A stretch of 64,000 bases of DNA from Streptomyces sp. NBC_00306 (GTDB lineage Bacteria; Actinomycetota; Actinomycetes; Streptomycetales; Streptomycetaceae), in NCBI RefSeq assembly GCF_036169555.1, contig NZ_CP108032.1, positions 4,464,001 through 4,528,000 on the forward strand, in the 5' to 3' direction. Made by a program: the position numbers and the translations under genes. Shown piece after piece: positions 57,379 to 64,000 of this stretch; position 1 is the first letter of the stretch, and the number at the start of each line of letters is the position of its first letter. Under the pieces are notes generated by a model that saw nothing but the letters and a program-made list of their open reading frames with translations, was not told the origin of the DNA and made no database searches.

Positions 57379-58371
57379 TCAATCCCCGGCGGCCCCGGCC
57401 GCCCCCGCCGCCCCCGGCACGCGCTGGAGCAGCCAGCCGAAGTCGCCCAGGCCGCCGTGGGCCGTCAGTTCCGCCGCCTCGCCCGCCTGCGACAGCGCAC
57501 GGACGTAACCGGCCGGGTCCGTCGAGGCGAGGGACAGGGGCGGGCGGGTGCCCGAGACGCCGAGCGTGCGCAGCGCCTCCCGTTGCGTCGTCAGTTCCGC
57601 CCCCGGCAGCGCGCACGCGTCCAGCGCCACATGGGCCGTGAGGTCGCAGCTGCCGTCGGGGACCGGGCGTACCTCCCGGCCCTCCCGGAAGCCCGTCAGG
57701 GTGCCGAACGGCGGCCGTGACCCGGCCGTGTGGGCGTAGTCCACCGCGACCGCGAGCCCCGCCCGCAGTGTGCCGGCCGCCCGCGCCCACTCCTCGTCGC
57801 GCGGCCGGCCGATCTCCGCCCGGCTGCCGGGCTCCTTCAGCGGCCACCAGCGGTCCAGCCATGCGGCGTCCGCGCCGGTGACCGGCGGGCCGAGCCGCTC
57901 GCTGCCGTCCGGTCCCACGAGGACCAGCCGCGGGACGCCGTCCTCGTCCGCCTCGGCGACGTCGACGGGCACGTTGTCGAGCCACTCGTTGGCGAACAGC
58001 AGCCCCTGAACACCGGCCGGAGGCTCCGCCACCCACGCGATGCGGTCGTCGAGGCCCTCGGGGCGTGCCGCCTTCTCCACGGCGTACGCCCGTACCGGGA
58101 AGTCCGCCGGAAGCGCCGCGAGCACACCGGCGGCCAGCTCGCCGCGGCCCGCGCCCATGTCGACGAACGTCAGGTCCCCGGATGTCGCCAGTTCGTCCGC
58201 CGTGCGCCGCAGCAGTGCCGCGACGGCCGCGGCGAAGAGCGGGGAGGCGTGCACGGAGGTACGGAAATGTCCCACCGGTCCCTCGGGCCGCAGATAGAAG
58301 CCGCCCGGCCCGTAGAGCGCGCTCCGCGCGGCTTCCCGCCAACCCGGCCACTGACACGTCTCATCCGTCAC
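57379..58371 (-). CDS. MidA-type SAM-dependent methyltransferase
   Basis: The 330-residue product resembles the MidA/NDUFAF7 family: GPGGFYLRPEGPVGHFRTSV and HASPLFAAAVAALL near the N-terminus, the SAM motif FVDMGAGRGELAAGVLA (about residue 68) and LLFANEWLDNVPVD as the acidic-post segment. In eukaryotes MidA methylates an Arg in the 49-kDa (NuoD-type) subunit of complex I, so its place next to nuoD2 is notable. I chose GTG 58371; the next upstream codons are less conserved in character. The C-terminus is an Ala/Gly run (GAAGAAGAAGD). It is divergent from the histidine kinase gene. Confidence 0.85.
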   Translation of the reverse strand: MTDETCQWPGWREAARSALYGPGGFYLRPEGPVGHFRTSVHASPLFAAAVAALLRRTADELATSGDLTFVDMGAGRGELAAGVLAALPADFPVRAYAVEKAARPEGLDDRIAWVAEPPAGVQGLLFANEWLDNVPVDVAEADEDGVPRLVLVGPDGSERLGPPVTGADAAWLDRWWPLKEPGSRAEIGRPRDEEWARAAGTLRAGLAVAVDYAHTAGSRPPFGTLTGFREGREVRPVPDGSCDLTAHVALDACALPGAELTTQREALRTLGVSGTRPPLSLASTDPAGYVRALSQAGEAAELTAHGGLGDFGWLLQRVPGAAGAAGAAGD

Positions 58372-58467
58372 GGGCCCAAGTCTCCACCTTGCGGAGTACG
58401 CCTCCGCCCACCGGATCGCTCTGCCGGTTGACCCCTGCACCTATGTACGTTCCCTACTCTGGGTTAC

Positions 58468-59667
58468 GTGCAGCGCCTCTATGACTTCATCCGCAGACAC
58501 CCGACGGGCGTCGACACCTTCTGGGCTGTCGTGCTCGGCGGGATCTCCCTGCTGTGGGCGGCCACGGTTCCGGTCGGGGTCGGCGACAAGTGGACGGCGG
58601 CACTGGTCGTGCTGCTGCTCAGCCTGGTCGTGGCGCTGCGCCGTCGTATGCCGGAGAAGATGCTGGTCCTCACGGCCGCGCTGGGGGTCGCCCAGCTCGT
58701 GCTGGACATCCAGGTCAACCCTGCCGACTTCGCGATGCTGGTGATCATCTACACCGTCGCCGCGCACGACCGGTCGCCCTGGGCGTCCCGGCTGGCCCTC
58801 GTCGGCGGGCTGTCCGCGGCCACCCTGGCGCAGCTGCGCTGGCCGATGGAGGAGACCGGCACCTGGGGCAAGGTCTTCTTCACGGTCGTGCTGAGCGTGC
58901 CGTTCGCGCTGGCCTGGGTGCTCGGCGACTCGATACGCACCCGTCGCGCGTACTTCGACCAGCTCGAGGAGCGCGCGACGCGGCTGGAGAAGGAGCGCGA
59001 GGCGCAGTCGAAGGTCGCGGTCGCCGCGGAACGCGCCCGCATCGCCCGTGAACTGCACGACGTCGTCGCGCACAACGTCTCGGTGATGGTCGTCCAGGCC
59101 GACGGCGCGGCCTATGTGCTGGACGCCGCGCCCGACCAGGCCAAACAGGCGCTGGAGACGATCTCCACCACCGGCCGCCAAGCGCTCGCCGAGATGCGCC
59201 GGCTGCTGGGAGTCCTGCGCACCGGGGACGCCCCGGAGAGCGGTGAGTACGTCCCGCAGCCCGATGTGCAGCAGATCGAGGACCTCGTGGAGCAGGTGCG
59301 CCACTCGGGTCTGACGGTGGACTTCAAGATCGAGGGAACGGCCCGGCAGCTGCCGAGCGGCGTCGAACTCACCGCGTACCGCATCGTGCAGGAGGCGCTG
59401 ACCAATACGCGCAAGCACGGTGGCCCGGAAGCCGGAGCCAGTGTGCGGCTGGTCTACTTCGACGACGGTCTCGGACTGCTGGTCGAGGACGACGGCCGCG
59501 GCTCGGCGCACGAGCTGTACGAGGACGGCGGCGCCGACGGGCGCGGCCACGGGCTCATCGGCATGCGGGAGCGCGTCGGTATGGTCGGCGGCACGCTGGA
59601 CGCCGGGCCGCGGCCCGGCGGCGGCTTCCGGATCAGCGCCCTGCTGCCCCTCAAGCCCGCCCACTAG
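58468..59667 (+). CDS. Sensor histidine kinase (HisKA_3/NarL-type)
   Basis: The 399-residue product has four to five TM segments in the first 155 residues, a short coiled-coil linker, a HisKA_3 box with the phospho-accepting His (ELHDVVAHNVSVMVVQADGA, His197) and a HATPase_c domain with N box (VQEALTNTRKHG, about 310), G1 (VEDDGRG) and G2 (GHGLIGMRERVGMVGG). It autophosphorylates on a membrane signal and passes the phosphate to the response regulator encoded 89 bp downstream. GTG 58468 is the start with ACTCTGGG upstream. The target genes are unknown. Confidence 0.92.
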   Translation: MQRLYDFIRRHPTGVDTFWAVVLGGISLLWAATVPVGVGDKWTAALVVLLLSLVVALRRRMPEKMLVLTAALGVAQLVLDIQVNPADFAMLVIIYTVAAHDRSPWASRLALVGGLSAATLAQLRWPMEETGTWGKVFFTVVLSVPFALAWVLGDSIRTRRAYFDQLEERATRLEKEREAQSKVAVAAERARIARELHDVVAHNVSVMVVQADGAAYVLDAAPDQAKQALETISTTGRQALAEMRRLLGVLRTGDAPESGEYVPQPDVQQIEDLVEQVRHSGLTVDFKIEGTARQLPSGVELTAYRIVQEALTNTRKHGGPEAGASVRLVYFDDGLGLLVEDDGRGSAHELYEDGGADGRGHGLIGMRERVGMVGGTLDAGPRPGGGFRISALLPLKPAH

Positions 59668-59756
59668 CCGTGCGACCCGGCCCGACAGTCCCGACCCGTA
59701 CCGGCTCACTCCCGCTCCAGACCCCACAGCCCCGAGAGACCGAGGACCCCGCTGCC

Positions 59757-60434
59757 ATGTCCATCCGTGTGATGCTCGTCGACGATCAGGTGCTGCTGCG
59801 CACGGGATTCCGCATGGTGCTCGCCGCCCAGCCCGACATGGAGGTCGTCGCGGAGGCGGGCGACGGGGCCGAGGCGATCGAGAACCTGCGGGCCACGGCC
59901 GTGGACGTGGTGCTGATGGACGTCCGTATGCCGAGGCTCGACGGCGTCGAGGCGACGCGGCGGATCTGTGCCGCGCCCAACCCTCCGAAGGTGCTGATCC
60001 TGACCACCTTCGACCTGGACGAGTACGCGTTCTCCGGGCTGAAGGCGGGCGCGAGCGGCTTCATGCTGAAGGACGTGCCGCCCGCCGAACTGCTCGGTGC
60101 GATCCGCTCGGTCCACAGCGGGGACGCGGTCGTCGCCCCCTCGACGACCCGCCGCCTCCTGGACCGCTTCTCCCCGATGCTGCCGAGCAGCGGAAGCGAG
60201 CCGCAGCACAAGGAGCTGGAGCGGCTCACGGACCGGGAGCGCGAGGTGATGCTGCTGGTCGCCCAGGGCCTGTCGAACGGCGAGATCGCGGCCCGGCTGG
60301 TGCTGTCGGAGGCCACGGTGAAGACCCATGTGGGCCGCATCCTGACGAAGCTGAACCTCCGCGACCGGGTGCAGGTGGTCGTGCTGGCCTACGAGACGGG
60401 CCTGGTACGCGCGGGCGGCGGAGCGGCTTCCTGA
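59757..60434 (+). CDS. NarL/LuxR-family response regulator
   Basis: The 225-residue product has a receiver domain with the phospho-acceptor Asp in VVLMDVRMPRLDG (Asp55), the acidic pocket in VMLVDDQVLL and the conserved Lys in GFMLKDVPP, then a LuxR-type HTH (LTDREREVMLLVAQGLSN to TVKTHVGRILTKLNLRDR). It is the cognate partner of the preceding kinase. I chose ATG 59757 since MSIRVMLVDDQ is the normal start. It converges on the ArsR-type gene. Confidence 0.95.
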   Translation: MSIRVMLVDDQVLLRTGFRMVLAAQPDMEVVAEAGDGAEAIENLRATAVDVVLMDVRMPRLDGVEATRRICAAPNPPKVLILTTFDLDEYAFSGLKAGASGFMLKDVPPAELLGAIRSVHSGDAVVAPSTTRRLLDRFSPMLPSSGSEPQHKELERLTDREREVMLLVAQGLSNGEIAARLVLSEATVKTHVGRILTKLNLRDRVQVVVLAYETGLVRAGGGAAS

Positions 60435-60527
60435 CGCGCGCACGGCGGGGACGGGGATCCGGCACATCCGCCGCGACCGACAGCCGCGTACGGCCTCTCC
60501 GCCGGACGGCCCGGCGCCCGAATTCGG

Positions 60528-61667
60528 CTAGCGCAGCACCGTCTCCAGGAAGTCGCTGCCCAGCCGCGCCACCGCGGAGACGTCCAGCTGGTGCAGGACG
60601 TACCGGCCGCGCCGGCGCGTGGAGACGAGCCCGGCCTTCTTCAGCACCGACAGATGCCGTGACACCTCCGGCGCGGTGATGTTGTACGCGTCCGCCAGCT
60701 CGCTCGTCGTGTACGCGGCGCGCGCCAGGTTGCGGCACAGCCGCATCCGCATGGGGTGGGCGAGCGCCTCCATCCGCAGCTTCAGCAGCTCGACGGGCGC
60801 GGGGCCGGGCAGTCCGGGCGAGCCGACCGGGTAGTGGATCACCGGCCGCCAGCCCGGCGCGTGCAGCACCATCAGATGCGGCCAGCCGAAGCTCGACGGC
60901 ACGAACGAGAGTCCGGCGCCCACCGAGGGGTCGACGGCCGTCGTCCGCCCGTCGGCCAGCTTGTCGGCGCTGATACGGGTCCGGTCCTCGTCCACCGTGA
61001 GCGCCGGGGAGACGTCGTACAGCGCGTCGGCGAGGCCCTTGTGGCGCAGCAGTTCGGTCTTGTGCCGGGCGTCGGCGGCCAGTTGCGGTGCGACGCGGCG
61101 CCAGGTGTCGGCGAAGAAGGCCTGGTCGCAGTCCTCGAAGAGCCTGCGCACCCAGGCGCGCACGGACGCCGGGTCGTCCAGCAGCCGCCGGGTGAAGTCG
61201 AGTTGCTTGGGTCCGCGGGTGGCGGCGAGTTCGAGCGCCCGCTCCCGCCGGGCGGGGTCGGCCAGCGCGGACGGGCCGGCGATTCCGTACGTACTGGCGC
61301 AGGTGAACTCCAGCGCCGCCGACACGAACCGCTCGTCGTCGAGGCGGTCGAGCAGGTCGAGCTCCTCGGCGATCGTCGCGCCCGTGCGGCCACCCGCGCC
61401 GCCGAGGGTCGCGGGCAGCCCCGCGAACGGCATGAAGACGTCGGAGAAGGTGGACCGCCACAGGAAGTCCGCCTCGTGCAGGCGGTCCGCGAGATCGGGC
61501 TTGAGCCCGGCGGCGGTGGCCGTGGCCCAGCCGTGCAGGCCCGGATGGTGCGCCGGCTCGGCCAGCGCGTGCAGGGCGACGCCGAGCTCGGCGAGGGGAG
61601 AGATGTCGAAGACGATGCGCTCCTGAGGGAGCCCGCTGATGTCGATGGTCACGCTCACAGGTCCCAT
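60528..61667 (-). CDS. DUF5937/ArsR-type winged-helix regulator
   Basis: The product of about 379 residues ends in a winged helix (LKLRMEALAHPMRMRLCRNL, TTSELADAYNITAPEVSRHL, SVLKKAGLVSTRRRGRYVLH) of ArsR type. The long N-terminal region starts ISGLPQERIVFDISPLAELG and matches the DUF5937 family layout, probably a ligand or partner domain. I chose ATG 61667; a GTG at 61658 is also possible, and neither has a strong ribosome-binding site. It is divergent from a small gene at 61760, a likely target, and convergent with the response regulator. Confidence 0.85.
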   Translation of the reverse strand: MGPVSVTIDISGLPQERIVFDISPLAELGVALHALAEPAHHPGLHGWATATAAGLKPDLADRLHEADFLWRSTFSDVFMPFAGLPATLGGAGGRTGATIAEELDLLDRLDDERFVSAALEFTCASTYGIAGPSALADPARRERALELAATRGPKQLDFTRRLLDDPASVRAWVRRLFEDCDQAFFADTWRRVAPQLAADARHKTELLRHKGLADALYDVSPALTVDEDRTRISADKLADGRTTAVDPSVGAGLSFVPSSFGWPHLMVLHAPGWRPVIHYPVGSPGLPGPAPVELLKLRMEALAHPMRMRLCRNLARAAYTTSELADAYNITAPEVSRHLSVLKKAGLVSTRRRGRYVLHQLDVSAVARLGSDFLETVLR

Positions 61668-61759
61668 GGTGCGGGGTGCGCGCAATCGTCCGACCGCCGG
61701 TTGACGCGGCTCGTCAATCGGCGCGACGGGCGGTGGGGGACCGGCGCAGCGTTGAGGAC

Positions 61760-61957
61760 ATGAACGCCATGCAGCAGCACATGATCGACAGCTACCGCGC
61801 CTCCGTCCTCGGCACCCCGCCTCCGCCGCAGCCGGGCGTGCACGACTGGCAGGTCGCCCGCGAACTGGGGGCGGAGATGGCCCGCGGCCCGGGCCTCCTG
61901 CGGACCCTGCGGGCGAGGCTCCACACAGCGGAGCGACCCAGGGCGCGTAACGGCTGA
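61760..61957 (+). CDS. Small protein divergent from the ArsR-type gene
   Basis: The 65-residue product (MNAMQQHMIDSYRASVLGTP to the basic end RARNG) has an amphipathic helix, a Pro-rich turn PPPPQPGVHDW and a second helix rich in Arg. I do not recognise it. TTGAGGAC stands just before the first ATG; ATG 61769 has GAGGAC at better spacing and may be the real start. Position and orientation suggest control by the DUF5937/ArsR regulator. Proteins of this kind beside such regulators are seen in streptomycetes, but no role is known to me. Confidence 0.62.
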   Translation: MNAMQQHMIDSYRASVLGTPPPPQPGVHDWQVARELGAEMARGPGLLRTLRARLHTAERPRARNG

Positions 61958-62050
61958 CGCGCAGGGTGCGCGGGCGGTGCCGTGCCCGCAGGACCTGCCG
62001 GACCTGACCGGGCCCCCGCAGCCGTGGGCGTTGTCCGCCGCCCGCCGCTC

Positions 62051-63193
62051 CTACCCCACCCGCCCCAGAAACCCCTTCAGCGCCTCCCTCACGTCCTGTG
62101 CCGACCACTCCAGCCCTTGCGACGCCACCGTCACCTCCGTGACCGACAGCCCCGGCGGAGAGCCGTCCGAGAACCATCGGCGGAACAGCGTCACCCCCGT
62201 CTCCTCCGCCTGGGCCACCGCCGCCTCGTTCAGCGCGTCCGCGTCGTACGGGAGCCAGACCTGGAACTGGTGCGTGTGCGGAATCTGCGGGTGCACGCGG
62301 AACCAAGGGGCGTCGCTCTCGCGCAGGCCCTCGTCCAGCGCCGCGGCGACGGTCTTCGCGTGCGCCACGTAGGACGGCAGCCGCGGCAGTTCGCGCTCCA
62401 GTCCGAGCAGCGCCGACAGCGCCGCCGGGTACTGCTGGAACATCAGGCCCCCGTACCGGTGCCGCCAGGCGCGGGCCTCCGCGATCAGGTCCGCGGGGCC
62501 CGCCAGCGCGGCGCCGGAGAGCGCGTCGAGGGACTTGTAGAAGGACACGTACACGCTGTCCGCGAGCGTGGCGATCTCGTCCAGCGGGCGGCCGAAATGC
62601 GTCACGCACTCCCACAGCCGCGCGCCGTCGAAGTGGACGACGGCGTCCCGCTCCCGCGCCGCCTCCGTCACGTCGACCAGCGAGTCCCACGACGGGAGGA
62701 CGAAACCCGCCTCCCGCAGCGGCAGTTCCAGCATCAGGGCCCCGAAGGGCTCCTCGAAGTCCTGGATCTCCTCCGCCGTCGGCAGCCTCGGTTCCGTCGT
62801 CGGGTGGACCGTCCGCAGCCCGCTCACCGCCGAGAAGGCGCCGCGCTCGTGCATCTCCGGGTGGGCCGTGGGATGCAGCGCGACCGTGCTGTTCCCCGTC
62901 CGGCCCGCCCAGGACCGCAGTGCCACCTGCTGCGCCATCGTCCCGGTCGGGAAGAACGCGGCCTCGGGGAACCCGAGCAGCCGCGCCACCCGCCGCTCCA
63001 GCTCGGCGACCACCCCGTTGCCGTACACATCGGTCCAGTCGTCCAGGTCGTAGACCTGGCCGGCATCCGCCGCGAGGGCCGTCAGCCGCTCCTGGATCCG
63101 GTGATCGGCGGACGCTCGCCAGAGCACCCGGTCCGATCCGCGCCACGCGGCCAGCCTGCGCCGCCGCTCGTCCTGTTCGCCGGTGTCAGTCAC
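62051..63193 (-). CDS. Threonine aldolase/beta-eliminating lyase family PLP enzyme
   Basis: The 380-residue product is a fold-type I PLP enzyme. The Schiff-base Lys is in YVSFYKSLDALSGAALAG (Lys220), the cofactor-contacting Asp in AVVHFDGARLWE, and FFPTGTMAQQVALR holds the phosphate loop. The family contains L-threonine aldolases cleaving threonine or allo-threonine to glycine and acetaldehyde, and related lyases. I chose GTG 63193 (VTDTGEQDERRRRLAAWRGS); the frame is open further upstream but composition there is not protein-like. It is divergent from the DUF2520 gene. Confidence 0.88.
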   Translation of the reverse strand: MTDTGEQDERRRRLAAWRGSDRVLWRASADHRIQERLTALAADAGQVYDLDDWTDVYGNGVVAELERRVARLLGFPEAAFFPTGTMAQQVALRSWAGRTGNSTVALHPTAHPEMHERGAFSAVSGLRTVHPTTEPRLPTAEEIQDFEEPFGALMLELPLREAGFVLPSWDSLVDVTEAARERDAVVHFDGARLWECVTHFGRPLDEIATLADSVYVSFYKSLDALSGAALAGPADLIAEARAWRHRYGGLMFQQYPAALSALLGLERELPRLPSYVAHAKTVAAALDEGLRESDAPWFRVHPQIPHTHQFQVWLPYDADALNEAAVAQAEETGVTLFRRWFSDGSPPGLSVTEVTVASQGLEWSAQDVREALKGFLGRVG

Positions 63194-63309
63194 CCCTCGA
63201 TCATTCCCCACAGCCTGTGGACAACCGGAAGAGCGGGGGCCCTGCTGGCGTAGCATGACGGGAAATCGTCCGGTACCCCCCGCGGACTGGAACGGAAGGC
63301 CCCCACCGC

Positions 63310-64000
63310 GTGAATGCCACAGCACCACAGGAACCGCTCGACCCGCGGGACCGCCCCGCACGCCTGACCGTCGGCGTCGTCGGAGCGGGCCGTGTCGGAC
63401 CGGCGCTGGCGGCGTCGCTCCAGCTCGCCGGGCACCGCCCGGTAGCGGTCTCCGGAGTCTCGGACGCCTCGGTGCGACGAGCCGCCGTCCTGTTGCCCGA
63501 CGTGCCCATCGTGACGCCCGCCGACGTCCTCGCCCGCGCCGATCTGGTCCTGCTGACCGTCCCCGACGACGCCCTGCCCGCCCTCGTGGAAGGCCTCGTC
63601 GAGACCGGTGCCGTCCGCCCGGGACAGCTGCTGGTGCACACCTCCGGGCGGTACGGCGTGGGCGTGCTGGACCCGGCGTTGCGGGCCGGCGCGCTGCCTC
63701 TCGCCCTGCACCCCGCGATGACCTTCACCGGCACGAGCGTGGACGTCCAGCGCCTGGCCGGCTGTTCGTTCGGGGTGACCGCCCCGCAGGAGCTGCGGCT
63801 CGCCGCCGAGGCGCTGGTCATCGAGATGGGCGGCGAGCCCGAGTGGATCGAGGAGGAGGCCCGCCCGCTCTATCACGCGGCCCTCGCCCTCGGCGCCAAC
63901 CACCTGGTGACCCTGGTGGCACAGTCGATGGAGCTGCTGCGTACGGCGGGGGTCGCCGCCCCCGACCGGATGCTCGGACCGCTGCTCGGCGCGGCCCTCG
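63310..64000 (+). CDS. Rossmann-like and DUF2520 domain protein, 3'-partial
   Basis: The visible 230 residues begin with GTG at 63310, preceded by GGAAGG, and run off the window. Residues 20-140 form a Rossmann domain (TVGVVGAGRVGPALAASLQL, VLLTVPDDALPALVEG, HTSGRYGVGVLDPA) and then a helical DUF2520 domain starts (ALHPAMTFTGTSVDVQRL, LYHAALALGANHLVTLVA). The fold resembles NADP-binding prephenate or ketopantoate dehydrogenases. In streptomycetes such genes usually precede panC, so a role near pantothenate synthesis is plausible but not shown here. Confidence 0.88.
   Translation, partial: MNATAPQEPLDPRDRPARLTVGVVGAGRVGPALAASLQLAGHRPVAVSGVSDASVRRAAVLLPDVPIVTPADVLARADLVLLTVPDDALPALVEGLVETGAVRPGQLLVHTSGRYGVGVLDPALRAGALPLALHPAMTFTGTSVDVQRLAGCSFGVTAPQELRLAAEALVIEMGGEPEWIEEEARPLYHAALALGANHLVTLVAQSMELLRTAGVAAPDRMLGPLLGAAL

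Noticed and set aside
60528..63146. Apparent 870-residue fusion of an ArsR-type C-terminus with a longer N-terminal part
   Set aside because: Only the last 379 residues show protein-like composition. The rest reads antisense to the small gene at 61760 and out of frame through the threonine aldolase gene.

Overview
The window looks like a piece of a Streptomyces chromosome. Base composition is very GC-rich, third codon positions are almost all G or C, GTG starts are common, and there are families typical of streptomycetes: an abaA/whiJ-like trio, a SigE-type ECF sigma factor, FadR and PadR regulators, DUF397, DUF2786 and DUF3180. I count 61 protein-coding genes, two of which touch or may touch the window edges. 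I found no tRNA, rRNA, insertion sequence, prophage or CRISPR array.

The left part (about 1-31 kb) is accessory in character. It holds an ABC exporter; a GntR regulator with a palindromic operator, followed by a translationally coupled beta-rich protein and GMC oxidoreductase; a SigE-family sigma factor with a membrane partner; a family-A DNA polymerase; a LuxR regulator that carries a histidine-kinase-like core; a zinc-less quinone reductase/ADH and a sugar O-acetyltransferase; a MacB/FtsX-type ABC pair; a DUF2786 protein; an FUSC membrane protein; the abaA-like locus (DUF397 protein, anti-sigma-like ATPase, XRE regulator); an aldehyde dehydrogenase; a DinB-like protein; and a PadR-glyoxalase-DrrAB drug-efflux locus sharing one operator motif.

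From about 31 to 51 kb the content is more housekeeping: glutamate decarboxylase, YbjQ, DedA, a ThrE-type exporter, inorganic pyrophosphatase, a PBP4-type D-Ala-D-Ala carboxypeptidase, a DUF2342 zincin, tilS, hpt, ftsH and folE on the plus strand, then folP/NTF2-like/folB/folK/DUF3180 on the minus strand, an MprF-like lysyltransferase-domain protein and a membrane-anchored esterase. The folate genes convert GTP to dihydropteroate, with folE separated from the rest by convergent orientation. Sequences matching the thiol-stress sigma-R promoter consensus precede ftsH and folE, and a tandem ECF-like promoter precedes dedA.

From 50 to 64 kb there is a glycine-betaine/proline (OpuC-type) importer with a divergent ATPase gene, a membrane/coiled-coil protein, an orphan nuoD (nuoD2), a MidA-type methyltransferase, a histidine kinase/response regulator pair, a DUF5937/ArsR regulator with a small divergent gene, a threonine aldolase-family enzyme and the start of a Rossmann/DUF2520 gene.

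Structure not explained by genes includes several GC-rich minisatellite-like intergenic arrays (9.1, 11.0, 19.8-20.5, 44.1 and 56.6-57.4 kb), a number of strong perfect hairpins that probably end transcription, and several palindromic operators. All functional statements come from reading the sequence and remembered family features; no database search was possible.
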